Assembly: GCA_037968515.1 (NCBI GenBank)
Contig: JBBKVQ010000502.1
Location: 1 to 32,326 of the forward strand
Direction: 5' to 3'
Source: JBFFMO01 sp037968515
Lineage (GTDB): Bacteria; Myxococcota_A; Bradymonadia; Bradymonadales; Bradymonadaceae
Length of the DNA: 32,326 nt
The position numbers and the translations under genes are program-made. Under the pieces are notes generated by a model. The model worked only from the letters and a program-made list of their open reading frames with translations. It did no database searches and was not told the DNA's origin. Below, piece after piece: positions 16,076-24,836 of the stretch; the first letter of the stretch is position 1, and each line of letters begins with the position of its first letter.

Positions 16076-18014
16076 CCTCAAAATCTGGCTGATTGCCGGT
16101 ATTTTTTTGGTGGTCTCGTTTCCTGGAAACCTGTTTGCGTTGACCGGCGAGACGCCGTCTTCGGCCGCGGTTGGGCAGGATGCGCCCGCACTCACTTATA
16201 CGGTCACTGCGACGCTGGACGAGGACGGTAACAAAACCGATGAGTTGCTCGGCAAGAGCGAGGCGGGGCAGACGCTTTGGGCGGTTTCCCATCCGTCTGT
16301 GCAGCGTGGAGCAAGCCTTCATGGACCGGTGCTGAACGGACAGGCCTGGATCTACGCGCTAGGTGGGGATGTGCTGGAGCTGGATCGCGACGGCCATGTC
16401 GTAAAACGAACGCCCTATCCGGCTACAATTGGCGACTTGCGGCTGGACGGCGAAAAGGTCTGGGTGACGCTGGAGTCCCAACGAGGCAGTGACACAGAAA
16501 GCGTGGGAGTGTTGCATACTGGAAAGACTGCCAGTCGCGGTCCATGGGGCAGTTTTCCTTTTGTGGCCCTTCGGTTGAGCCAAGACCTACCCCCTGAGAC
16601 GCGCGAGACGCTTGGGCCAAGCGAGTGGGGGCCAGTGTTGCTGAAGCTGCTTGAGGCAGAAAAGGTCGACCTCACAAACCCTATCCTTTCCGCTTACGTC
16701 GGTTTGGCGTACGCGATTCTGGAAAATGAAACTGAAGCGGACGCGGCATTCGATCGGGCTCGGCACCGCAGTCTCAACTGGTCCGATGACCTCATGGTTT
16801 GCGGGGTGCTGGAGCGCGCCCACCGTGGCGAGCAGGCTGCGATCGTCTGTGGGCGAGCCGTTGGACGGATGAGGGAGGCCGGCGTCCGTCCTGAGGCGTT
16901 GTGGAGCCCGATTCTGCTGGTGAGCACCACCGTGGATCTTCAAAAAGCGATGGCACTCGCCTTTGAGGCCAAAGACCTGGAAACCGTGAATCGCATCGCC
17001 GGGTATCAGCGAGCCGCATTTCCCAACGTCGGAGGTGCCGAGCATGTTTGGTCGAGCCTTGCCGATTGGTTTGCAAAAAACGGAGCAACAGACAAAGCAA
17101 GGACGTGGAAGTCAGCATCTGATGAAGCGAGGTCCGACGATGTTTCACGCATGTCGGGCAGCCAGAATAGGACGATCGACCTGTGGCTCCTCTTCGGGGT
17201 CGCAGCGTATTTGGGGGTTCTGCTGGCAGGCCTCATCTTCGGGATTCGTTCTGAGCGCCGCACGCCTGGAAATAATAAATGGATCACTTGGCTCCCTACT
17301 CCGACTTTGCTGGAGTCAGTATCGCTCTTGGTCTTCACCTGCGCCGTTTTTACGACATCGTTCATGGCTACTAGGGAAATCGCCCTCATCACAAGCGCCA
17401 TTGAGATGCCTTTATCTGCGGCCACCGACGGCCTTGCAGCTCCGGAAGTCGTCACTTGGCTTGATGGGTTCGACACGACGCCCATGGTCAGTGAGTTACG
17501 GCATCATTCGAAACAGGAGCTGGAGTTTCTGAAAGCCGGTCTACCCGTAACATCCAATCCACCGCGAGTCGGCTTGACCTTAGATATAATTGGGGAACAG
17601 GCAATGGCATCAGAAGGCAAGTACACTGCGTTTTGGGACTCGCTTGCGCTGCTTAGCAATCTCTATATGTTTCTCTTGTTTTTTTCAGTGATTGGGAGAT
17701 TCGGCGCGCGGTTATTGGGCCCGAATAACAAAGTGTTCATGTTGGTCCCTGGTGTCGCGCTGGGGCCGTTCGGCGTGTGGTGTGCCACTGCAATCGCGAT
17801 GGGTATTTTGTATATGGCAACACCCATAAATTCGATCTTATCGTCTGTTTCCACGCCAGTTTTTGGCACCTATTATGGCTTGGGTGCCTTGAGTTCGAAG
17901 ATGAACCTAAAACCAGACATGAACGCGATGATTGTGCTGCTGGTACTTGGGCTAGTTCTTCATGTGGTCAGTGTTGTCTGGGACCTCAAACACTCATCCC
18001 GCGAAATAAAATAG
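16053..18014 (+). CDS. Multi-pass membrane protein with periplasmic propeller/TPR-like region
   Basis: The 653-residue protein has an N-terminal signal or anchor (IWLIAGIFLVVSFPGNLFA). A ~150-residue beta-rich part follows with PQQ-like strands (WIYALGGDVLELDRDGHVVK), then an alpha-helical TPR-like part (about 200-360: LSAYVGLAYAILENETEADA). The C-terminal half has about five hydrophobic segments near residues 375, 419, 528, 560 and 626. ATG 16053 overlaps the preceding lipoprotein gene by 23 nt, with GGAG seven nucleotides upstream. It is therefore part of the 15051-18014 operon and may form a membrane platform for the lipoprotein. No family name can be given. Confidence 0.75.
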   Translation: MTTNYFNNLKIWLIAGIFLVVSFPGNLFALTGETPSSAAVGQDAPALTYTVTATLDEDGNKTDELLGKSEAGQTLWAVSHPSVQRGASLHGPVLNGQAWIYALGGDVLELDRDGHVVKRTPYPATIGDLRLDGEKVWVTLESQRGSDTESVGVLHTGKTASRGPWGSFPFVALRLSQDLPPETRETLGPSEWGPVLLKLLEAEKVDLTNPILSAYVGLAYAILENETEADAAFDRARHRSLNWSDDLMVCGVLERAHRGEQAAIVCGRAVGRMREAGVRPEALWSPILLVSTTVDLQKAMALAFEAKDLETVNRIAGYQRAAFPNVGGAEHVWSSLADWFAKNGATDKARTWKSASDEARSDDVSRMSGSQNRTIDLWLLFGVAAYLGVLLAGLIFGIRSERRTPGNNKWITWLPTPTLLESVSLLVFTCAVFTTSFMATREIALITSAIEMPLSAATDGLAAPEVVTWLDGFDTTPMVSELRHHSKQELEFLKAGLPVTSNPPRVGLTLDIIGEQAMASEGKYTAFWDSLALLSNLYMFLLFFSVIGRFGARLLGPNNKVFMLVPGVALGPFGVWCATAIAMGILYMATPINSILSSVSTPVFGTYYGLGALSSKMNLKPDMNAMIVLLVLGLVLHVVSVVWDLKHSSREIK

Positions 18015-18043
18015 GTTCCGGGGGCCTTGGTGGATGCCAAATT

Positions 18044-18196
18044 ATGCTGAAGAAACTCTCAGTAAGAGACCTCCTAAGAAACGCGATTTGGCTTACGTTT
18101 CCGCCGCTGCTCTTCAGTCTGCTTCTTATGAATCGACTGCCAGCGGCATTAACGCCTTCCGAGTTCAACAACTGCCTTCAATTTGTATTACGTTGA
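18044..18196 (+). pseudogene. 5' fragment of a membrane-protein gene, truncated at the island boundary
   Basis: ATG 18044, 30 nt after the 653-residue gene and preceded by GGTGGA, opens a frame beginning MLKKLSVRDLLRNAIWLTF, then a hydrophobic segment (PPLLFSLLLMNRLPAAL) and TPSEF. It stops after 50 codons at 18196. The last residues fall in the AT-richer sequence that also encodes the end of the AlbA_2 gene on the other strand (stop at 18165). The N-terminus looks like a normal signal anchor, so I read this as the start of a larger gene cut by the island, not as a complete small protein. Confidence 0.5.
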
Positions 18197-19115
18197 TCTC
18201 GCTCAGCATTGTTGAACCGTTGTAAGGACGCGTATCGTCCACAAAAATTTGGTATTCAATATTGGCCCCGTCCCATCGGCTTCGAGAATTCACCAGTCGA
18301 TATTTTTCTACCACAAGATGTTTGTCGCCAGGCATAATCGGCTCGTACCAACTGGAACCGTAAAAAGGGATCCCCATTCGGACCTCCAAAACATCCCGAC
18401 GTAAATTGCGAACATTCTTTATGTCGGCGGCTGTAGAAGATTTATGCATAGCATTTCCGGAAAGTTGCATTCTTACATGGACATGCATCGCTCGGACGAG
18501 CCCAACATTCCGCAAGGCCATTCGAAGATGAATCACGCTGGTCGGCTTGCGTTGCATAATGATGGAATTTTGCCGTGCTTTGCTTTGCTCAAGCTCGATC
18601 CAAAACTCAGGGCGGACCATCGCTGATTTTCCACGGCTCATAACGTCGCGAACTTCATAATCTTCCATTGGTTCAGATTTGAAGTTAAAACGCTTATAAT
18701 ATCGCTTGTCTGAAGCCTGATGTGCAGTGACAGATCTAGGGATTTCCACTACGAAATACGTGGATTCCATATTTCGCACAGGATAAATCACAATCCCCTC
18801 CACGCGAGGCTGGATCCGAGCTGTTATGATTTGTTCTAGCCATTCTTTCGTTATAGTTGGATCGAGAATTGGATCTAAGCATTCGGGTAGGTGAGCACGG
18901 TCTCGTTGTTGGAACTCCGATATTCCGTAAATCAACACGCCACCATCGCTATTCGCAAATGACGACACGTCTTTCGATATTTCGTCTCGTTTTTTGTCAG
19001 CTCTACTAAGTGAACTGGCGGACTTGTAATCAAGGTGAAGGTTTTCCTCAACCTCGTTTTCGATCATCGACGTCAAACGGCCTAGACTCCATTTCGATTC
19101 CACAAACTCGTTCAT
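18165..19115 (-). CDS. AlbA_2 (Schlafen-type) domain protein
   Basis: The 316-residue protein starts at ATG 19115 with GAGG five nucleotides upstream. Its first ~150 residues match the AlbA_2 domain (PF04326, Schlafen/SLFN AlbA): E-x-x-x-LHLDYK near residue 30, SSFANSDGGVLIYGI near 50-65 and Y-Y-K-R-F at about 140. This is the 'LEfK...FANtdGG.liiGv' signature of this nucleotide-binding or nuclease-related fold. The C-terminal half is unassigned. AlbA_2 proteins are common in mobile and defence regions, and here the gene sits in an AT-richer island. The last few codons (E-G-S-C) may come from the flanking sequence at the junction. Confidence 0.82.
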   Translation of the reverse strand: MNEFVESKWSLGRLTSMIENEVEENLHLDYKSASSLSRADKKRDEISKDVSSFANSDGGVLIYGISEFQQRDRAHLPECLDPILDPTITKEWLEQIITARIQPRVEGIVIYPVRNMESTYFVVEIPRSVTAHQASDKRYYKRFNFKSEPMEDYEVRDVMSRGKSAMVRPEFWIELEQSKARQNSIIMQRKPTSVIHLRMALRNVGLVRAMHVHVRMQLSGNAMHKSSTAADIKNVRNLRRDVLEVRMGIPFYGSSWYEPIMPGDKHLVVEKYRLVNSRSRWDGANIEYQIFVDDTRPYNGSTMLSEINVIQIEGSC

Positions 19116-19247
19116 TTTATCCTCATATCAGATGGGTTGAACAAAATATCACCTTCATTAAAAAAGCGATCCGGATGCTTTGAAATATATATAGAAGGTC
19201 GAGTATTCGGTTTCATCAACTAAAGTCGGTGACAATAATGTAGGTTA

Positions 19248-19260
19248 GGAAACTGTTTCC
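19248..19260. promoter_or_regulatory. Perfect palindrome GGAAAC-T-GTTTCC
   Basis: This 13-bp perfect inverted repeat lies in the 192-nt gap between the 381-residue gene (stop 19308) and the start of the AlbA_2 gene (19115). It could be an operator for the AlbA_2 gene or a small hairpin. No bound regulator is identifiable, and promoter elements beside it are weak. Confidence 0.3.
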
Positions 19261-19307
19261 ACGCTGAGTAAATCAGAGTAGTTCCAACCATGATTTCTTG
19301 GATTCTC

Positions 19308-20453
19308 TCATCGAGAAACCAAGCTGTTGAATGGCGCTTTTTGTTTCTCAATCGCTCTAAGGTGGTCCTTGATTTGAGGTGCATATTCCTTGATTCTAAT
19401 AAGCATAAGAGAGCCTAACAACAATGCTGTATGGAGAGAATCGACTCCCAAGAGTTTTTCGACTAATTCTGGGCTGCCTATAGCTGCCGTCACAGCCCCG
19501 CCAGCTTCTGCAAAAACCTTAATCTTTAATTTGCTATGTTCATGTTGTAAATCAGCAGCCGTATTTTTGAACCTCTGAAGCTCTCGCTGGAGCCATTGAT
19601 CAAATTCCTTATCATTGTCAACGTCAGCGGCGATTTTATGGAGTTCTGCAAAAAGCTGGCCGCGTCCTTTAGAATAACGTCCCCACGCTTTGGTTCTGAG
19701 CTTCAAAACATCTTCGAAACTAAGAGCGTCAAGGGTTGCTTCGGGTATATATTCGGAGAAAACCAATCGTTCGAGTCGAGCAAACCGTATATTATCTTCC
19801 GATTGACCGACTTCCAACAAAACTTCTCCGCACCTCGTTCTCAATCGATCCGTAACCGCATAGTATCCCTGATCTGATGTCAGCGGAATCGTACCATGGA
19901 GATCACAATGTAGAGCCGTGCGTACAAGTGCTCCAAGTCTTGCTGCAGCCAGATTACGTATGGATTTGTTTGTTTCTGAATTTTCGTGAAATTTGAATTG
20001 AGGCAGGATGAGATCATCATTCAACGTACCTAAAGCACTTCCACCCAAGGCCACGTCTTCCAGAAGATTACTACAGAGTAATTGTTCCAAATCAAGACCA
20101 TAAAGGGTCGCACGAAAAATTTCCTCGTCTTGGGCGATGTGATGGAGAAGCCCAAAAATCGCTTGTGGTGGCGGAAATCCTTCAGGCACCGGTGACATTC
20201 CGAAAAAAACACCTTGATGGAACTCCGGCTTTGGCCTGATTTTGAGTACTGAGTCTCTAATCGCGGATTTACAATTGATCAGGAGTTGTTCGAAGATATC
20301 GTCGAAGTTAGGGACTTTTCCCAACGGAAGCACATGTCCTGCAGAGACTCCAAAAGGCATGCCTGTCAGCACTGACATCCAACTAGATGGCGGAATCAGT
20401 TCACGGTCGTCGGGCGAGAATATCTCGACCTCATCATAGCAAAAAAATTGCAC
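19308..20453 (-). CDS. Unknown 381-residue island protein
   Basis: The start is GTG 20453 (in-frame stop two codons upstream, no clear Shine-Dalgarno; internal Met26 is an alternative). I recognise no family. Visible features: a mixed alpha/beta N-terminal region (PSSWMSVLTGMPFGVSAGHV), a helical middle with GALVRTALHCDLHGTIPLTS, and a Lys/Glu-rich probable coiled coil near residues 280-320 (FDQWLQRELQRFKNTAADLQ). A hydrophobic Ala/Gly-rich segment follows (VFAEAGGAVTAAIG ... LHTALLLGSLMLIRI). Composition is AT-rich like the AlbA_2 gene 192 nt downstream on the same strand, so the two may be one acquired module, possibly defence-related (inference). Confidence 0.65.
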   Translation of the reverse strand: MQFFCYDEVEIFSPDDRELIPPSSWMSVLTGMPFGVSAGHVLPLGKVPNFDDIFEQLLINCKSAIRDSVLKIRPKPEFHQGVFFGMSPVPEGFPPPQAIFGLLHHIAQDEEIFRATLYGLDLEQLLCSNLLEDVALGGSALGTLNDDLILPQFKFHENSETNKSIRNLAAARLGALVRTALHCDLHGTIPLTSDQGYYAVTDRLRTRCGEVLLEVGQSEDNIRFARLERLVFSEYIPEATLDALSFEDVLKLRTKAWGRYSKGRGQLFAELHKIAADVDNDKEFDQWLQRELQRFKNTAADLQHEHSKLKIKVFAEAGGAVTAAIGSPELVEKLLGVDSLHTALLLGSLMLIRIKEYAPQIKDHLRAIEKQKAPFNSLVSR

Positions 20454-20550
20454 GTTTTAACAATCTAGCAGACGGCGGCGATTCGCCGGGGATAATGGTG
20501 GCCCGCATTAGATTCCATGGTTGGGATTTGCTGTTAATCGGGATAAATTA

Positions 20551-20579
20551 ATTATAGTTACACGGAACTGATTTGTTAG
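20551..20579 (-). promoter_or_regulatory. Sigma-70-like promoter for the island genes
   Basis: On the minus strand, CTAACA (20574-20579, 4 of 6 with TTGACA), a 17-nt spacer and a perfect TATAAT (20551-20556) point at the GTG start at 20453, leaving a leader of about 90 nt. It is the clearest promoter in the window and lies inside the island. Confidence 0.5.
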
Positions 20580-20713
20580 ATGCAAAAGTCGACTTCAACG
20601 TACCTATATCGAAGTCTTAAAATCCATAAATCCGCATCGTCATACAAGATGGAAAATCTATATAAACAAGTAAGCGTCCGGCAGACCGCGTTGTTTTCCT
20701 CTCCCACATGATT

Positions 20714-20964
20714 TTGGGCCGCGTCTCTACCTGACCGAGTCCGTCATGACGGCCAGCTCGGCAAGCGGCGCGGACCTCGGTGAAAACCGAGAGACAAAAA
20801 CCGAGGTCGGATTCATGGTCGGTGGCGGCGCTGAATACGCCGTTGGACCCGGCTCGATCTTTGGCGCGCTCGAGTTTGGCTGGAGCGACGTGAACAAACG
20901 AATCACCGGTGACTCCAACACCGGCGCGTTGGTCTTGGATCTGGGCTACCGCCTGATGTTCTAG
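20714..20964 (+). pseudogene. 3' fragment of a second outer-membrane protein gene
   Basis: From GPRLYLTES to the stop, this frame repeats the last ~83 residues of the OMP at 13335-14012 with only a few amino-acid changes (for example N/S, L/F, L/V), ending in the same GYRLMF. Everything upstream of the GGGCCGCG junction is unrelated AT-rich sequence, so the signal peptide and two thirds of the barrel are missing. The open frame has an ATG at 20746 but no ribosome-binding site or signal. At nucleotide level many third positions differ, so the copy is old but was under protein-level selection until the truncation. Confidence 0.85.
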
Positions 20965-20971
20965 CTGGACG

Positions 20972-20993
20972 GACCGGGGTTATTGTCCCGGTC
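20972..20993. terminator. Hairpin after truncated OMP copy, likely terminator
   Basis: GACCGGG and CCCGGTC pair perfectly (7 bp, 8-nt loop) 7 nt after the stop at 20964. Further hairpins follow: GCCGGCA-TCC-TGCCGGC at 21030-21046 and GGCC-TTC-GGCC near 21065-21075. The cluster fills the gap to the convergent gene ending at 21188 and may terminate both strands. Confidence 0.45.
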
Positions 20994-21187
20994 GGTTTCG
21001 GGTTTCAGGAGGCGCTGCGCTTCGGGTCCGCCGGCATCCTGCCGGCACTGCGATTTGCGACTGAGGCCTTCGGCCGGTTTCACACCACGCAGGATCGTGG
21101 AGCTCGAAAACCTATTCCGAACGGAGGCCTCTGTGCGCTGACTAATCCAATTCAGTGTGCGAATTGACGCCATAAAACTGTTTTGTT

Positions 21188-23752
21188 TTATCTGGTGGAG
21201 TCGAAACGGATCACAAAACCATCGGCATCATCGCCGCTGAGTTCCAACGCATCATCGCCAAACCCAATCATAGCGCGCCCACCAAAAAAGCCAGAAACGT
21301 AGGCGATTCCATTATCGTCGATATGAATGCCGCTGGCGGTGTCGTCGCCAGGCCCACCAAACCCGTGAGCCCGATCGATTTGACCATCGGAAGGATTTAG
21401 ACGAACGACCAACGCATCAGTTCGCCCCTGGTTTACCAGCTGTGTACCGGCGAGCATTTGGTCGGCGGCGTAGTTCCCGACGCCCCACAGTTGACCTGAT
21501 GACGTGTACTCAAGCCGGTCGATTATGATGTTTTGGTAGCTCTGGACCCACTGGCAGGTGCCCTGTGGATCGACGCCAAAGACGATATGAGCAGGCGCGG
21601 TAATTTGTGTTCCGCAGAACTCCATTTCTTGCGAAACGGACGCCGAAACCACTGAGTTCCCAGTTTCATCGACGGCGATAGCGTGGCCCCGTCCCAAACC
21701 GGCGCCAAGCAGGGTCCAGCTCGAGGTTCTATCCGCAGAAGTATGCGCGACAATAAAGGTCGCCGAGTCGGACTCGACTCGCTGGCCGTCCCAGGGGCTG
21801 CCTCCCTTGAATTGCCCCGCGATATAGACTCCTAGGCTGTTGGCGGCGGCCCTGTTCGCGATCGCGACGTCAAGCCCCGCGATCTCCGTCGACCAGTTCA
21901 ACGTCCCGTCCGTGCCATACGAAGCGATCCCGACGTGAGGGACGTTGAAATTCACGACTCGGTCGCCGTAGGAGCCTACCGCGTAGATCGTCTGCCCGTC
22001 CGGCGACACTGCCACGTCCTTGAACACATCGTTCGCGTCTTTTCCGAAATCAACCGCCCAATCAACGTTTCCTGCGTAGTCAGTTAGCGCAATGAACGCC
22101 TCGTACCCACTGGCGCTAGTGATGCTGGCGTTACCGAGCGTTAATCTGGACCGAATTCGACCTGCGATGACGACCTTATCGCCCACCGCCGCCGCGCTCT
22201 CGACATACTCGTCCGAGTCCGACGAGTAACCGACCATGTGGCTAACCTGGCCATCGGCGTCGAATGACACAGTCCCAATCGCGGAATTCCGCCCGCTGGA
22301 GCTCAAATCCTGAACTTGGATCTTGTTGAAAAAGTCGGCCACAACTAGGAATCGGCCCGACCCATCTCCGGTGATATCGTTCACTCGTTGATACGACGGC
22401 GTGTTGACCGAAGAACTCCATAACTCGCCCTCATCGACGCCCATCAATGAGAGCTTTCGGAGCTCTATATCAGGTCCGTCGTACAATAACCGAAGTCCGC
22501 TCTGGGCCACAAAAGGACTTCCAACTCGTGTTGCTGCACGCTTCCAAATGGTCTCGCCTGAGGCGTCCAGATGTCCAATTTCTGGAACCGATGGTTCGCC
22601 TGCACCAGGCGAAACAGTGGCAGAATAATAGACCCCACCGTCGCCATCGGGTTCCACGCCTCGGAACCTGGACAGGGACCGAGCCCAACGAACGCCTCCG
22701 GTTGTAGTGAGCGCAATCAGCACGGCTTCATTTTTGACGGTTTCAACCGGATTGCCGTTGATCATGAACGTCAGGCTGTAATCGGGTAGTACTGAGATGA
22801 AGAATAAATCAGGCCGACCACTTAAGGTTATGATTCGTTGTTCTGGAAGTGACGGTGAGGACCAAACATGGTTTCCGTCGCGGTCCAGGCACCCGACGAA
22901 TGACTTGGACGTGATGGGGCCGTCGCCAAAGTCGATGTTCATTTCATTCACAGCCGCGGTGAAGCACAGCGATTGACCTGCTGCGACCACGTCCAGGTTA
23001 AGCATGCCACCGTCGCGTATACCCGGGTATTCTTTCGATGAGACCTCGACCCCAGCTTCGTCCAGCACTACATAAGCCAGCGATTGCGAGCCATCAGCGT
23101 TGAGCTCACCCGATCCAAAATCAAATGGGTCGCTGAGCGGGCATAAGAGTCGGATTTGGTTTTGGTCATTTGCCGCGATGTCGCAGCCTTGGCCCGGAAG
23201 GCCATCTGGAAGAGGTTTGGTCCATTTAATCGCCCCATCGGTCGTGAATGCGAACAAATAATGCCCCGGCTCGAACGCGGTTCCACGAATATCCATCGGC
23301 CCACCGAAATCAACGGCGAGGTAAAAGTCGCCCGATGGCGCGCTGGTCTGTCCAAGGTGGTACACGACGCTGTCCGTGGAAAACTCTTCTGCCCACCGCA
23401 GCACCCCCTCCGGAGTCATACTTATGATTGTAAGGGCACGAGCCTTGTCCCCAAAAACATCTTGGCCGGTCTCGATCACTCCCGCAGCGTTGATTGCAAA
23501 ATAGATGTTGCCCAAAACATCGCTTGAAGCACGTTCGATGACTGCAGTGGCAAAATTTCCAAAGTGAATCGGAAAGGTCGGTCGCGGCGATTCGCTCATA
23601 TCGCCGGCTCCGGACAGATCTGTGCCCATATCACCTTGCGTGGATGCGTCCGCAGCCATATCGCCGATATTATTGTTCGACTTGGAAGACGAAGAGTCGT
23701 CTGAGCACCCAAAGATGCTAGAAATAAGAATGAACGCGGCGATGCGTATCAT
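21188..23752 (-). CDS. Beta-propeller (PQQ/SBBP-like) surface lipoprotein
   Basis: ATG 23752 (GAGG upstream) gives an 854-residue protein with a lipobox ISSIFGC, then a Ser/Asn/Asp/Met-rich linker (NNNIGDMAADASTQGDMGTD) typical of this lineage. The longer frame from 23944 would run through the divergent gene and is rejected. The rest is a string of propeller-like blades with 'G-x-x-x-WA', 'D..G..Y..G.F' and 'TSxGxxxW/L' patterns (GNVDWAVDFGKDANDVFKDV, HGFGGPGDDTASGIHIDDNG), resembling SBBP/PQQ-like repeats. Probably a cell-surface or periplasmic binding protein; no catalytic residues can be named. It sits between the OMP fragment and lipoprotein paralogue B. Confidence 0.8.
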   Translation of the reverse strand: MIRIAAFILISSIFGCSDDSSSSKSNNNIGDMAADASTQGDMGTDLSGAGDMSESPRPTFPIHFGNFATAVIERASSDVLGNIYFAINAAGVIETGQDVFGDKARALTIISMTPEGVLRWAEEFSTDSVVYHLGQTSAPSGDFYLAVDFGGPMDIRGTAFEPGHYLFAFTTDGAIKWTKPLPDGLPGQGCDIAANDQNQIRLLCPLSDPFDFGSGELNADGSQSLAYVVLDEAGVEVSSKEYPGIRDGGMLNLDVVAAGQSLCFTAAVNEMNIDFGDGPITSKSFVGCLDRDGNHVWSSPSLPEQRIITLSGRPDLFFISVLPDYSLTFMINGNPVETVKNEAVLIALTTTGGVRWARSLSRFRGVEPDGDGGVYYSATVSPGAGEPSVPEIGHLDASGETIWKRAATRVGSPFVAQSGLRLLYDGPDIELRKLSLMGVDEGELWSSSVNTPSYQRVNDITGDGSGRFLVVADFFNKIQVQDLSSSGRNSAIGTVSFDADGQVSHMVGYSSDSDEYVESAAAVGDKVVIAGRIRSRLTLGNASITSASGYEAFIALTDYAGNVDWAVDFGKDANDVFKDVAVSPDGQTIYAVGSYGDRVVNFNVPHVGIASYGTDGTLNWSTEIAGLDVAIANRAAANSLGVYIAGQFKGGSPWDGQRVESDSATFIVAHTSADRTSSWTLLGAGLGRGHAIAVDETGNSVVSASVSQEMEFCGTQITAPAHIVFGVDPQGTCQWVQSYQNIIIDRLEYTSSGQLWGVGNYAADQMLAGTQLVNQGRTDALVVRLNPSDGQIDRAHGFGGPGDDTASGIHIDDNGIAYVSGFFGGRAMIGFGDDALELSGDDADGFVIRFDSTR

Positions 23753-23877
23753 GGGGCCTCGGGTGTGTTTGGGGATTTTGGAATGAATATTGGACGCGAT
23801 TCGTGTCAGAAAATTCATGGTATCCGCGGTACCATTGCCACGACGTCCAGAACAACCCCGCGAGCCCAAGGTCATCC

Positions 23878-24744
23878 GTGATTCGATCCATATTCCTTCT
23901 AGTTTCTCTGCTGATTGGGGGGTGTGCCGCGACGCCACCCGCATCGGATGACACGACGCCGGCCATGTCGACCAGGCTCGAGGTCCAGAATCGACTTCAG
24001 ACTCATATGGCTACCGACCCAAACGTCGAGCTGTGTGAGCGCGTCACCGCACGGCTGATGGAGGGAGATATCGAAGCGCTGACGCCAGAATTCGATACGG
24101 CGGCTTTTGGGGAACGAATCATCGCTCACGCTTCATTGGCCATGCAGGACGTGGATTATATTCGTTCGTCCCACGACAAAGTACCGAACTTCACCCGCTT
24201 TCATTTTCCAAAAGACCTCAAGTTTTTGTGTCTGGGAACTCGACAATTTATGGGGGCCGACCACCTTGTGATTCGGAACTGGCAGCCAGGCCGCTTTGAT
24301 TACCTGTTGCTGCGTTTGACCGCTGAAAACCGGGTCGAGGACTACCTTGTCGTGAGCTCAGGCGCCTATCATTCTGAGCTTCAAAATCTGGCATTTAACT
24401 CCAAATACTCCGATGCCATGAAAATCGTCGGCATGATGCTCAGGAAGTCGTTTGATCAAGATTTTGCGGGGATACTGGCCGACTACAAAACTCTTCCAGC
24501 TGCCTTGCAGGAGCAGCCAGTGGTGTTCCTGCATTTTATTAACGCAGCGTTTTTCGGCGAGGATCCCGGTCAGCCGAACTATGACAAGGCATTCAAACAG
24601 TTGGACACAGTCATGGCTGGTCGGGTCTATTCGATCGCGTACTGGAAGATGTCCGACGCAGCGCGGCGAAACGACCGCGCGACCGATCAAAAGTATCGTC
24701 AGGTTTTGCTAGAGCTTCTAGACGACTACGAGTTGCTCCAATAA
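23878..24744 (+). CDS. Lipoprotein of unknown family (paralogue B)
   Basis: I start this 288-residue protein at GTG 23878. It is preceded by AAGGTCATCC, which mirrors AAGGTCCTCCC before the GTG of paralogue A at 15212, and is followed by a lipoprotein signal (IFLLVSLLIGGC). The earlier GTG at 23803 would add 25 polar residues. The mature sequence aligns end to end with paralogue A (both end LLELLDDYELLQ). It lacks the small lipoprotein upstream and the membrane protein downstream that accompany copy A; instead it is divergent from the propeller lipoprotein (125-nt gap) and followed by the efflux operon. Confidence 0.8.
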   Translation: MIRSIFLLVSLLIGGCAATPPASDDTTPAMSTRLEVQNRLQTHMATDPNVELCERVTARLMEGDIEALTPEFDTAAFGERIIAHASLAMQDVDYIRSSHDKVPNFTRFHFPKDLKFLCLGTRQFMGADHLVIRNWQPGRFDYLLLRLTAENRVEDYLVVSSGAYHSELQNLAFNSKYSDAMKIVGMMLRKSFDQDFAGILADYKTLPAALQEQPVVFLHFINAAFFGEDPGQPNYDKAFKQLDTVMAGRVYSIAYWKMSDAARRNDRATDQKYRQVLLELLDDYELLQ

Positions 24745-24836
24745 TGGCGTTGAGGTCCATGGATACAAACTAATTTGGTCGATGGGGGATTTGTTTAGAT
24801 CACTTCAGAACTGCTTAAGGTTTAGCGCGTCTGATG

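Larger units (their letters stand above)
18176..20713. other. Putative horizontally acquired AT-rich island
   Basis: Base composition drops visibly compared with both sides, and codon choice in the two genes shifts to A/T-ending codons. The left boundary cuts the gene starting at 18044 and the right boundary cuts the second OMP copy (homology begins at GGGCCGCGTCTCTACC, 20716). No integrase, transposase, terminal inverted repeat or target duplication is visible, so the mechanism of entry is unknown; boundaries are approximate. Confidence 0.55.

Noticed and set aside
18176..20713. Insertion sequence or transposon
   Set aside because: No transposase, integrase, terminal inverted repeats or target-site duplication could be found at either boundary; I call it only an AT-rich island.
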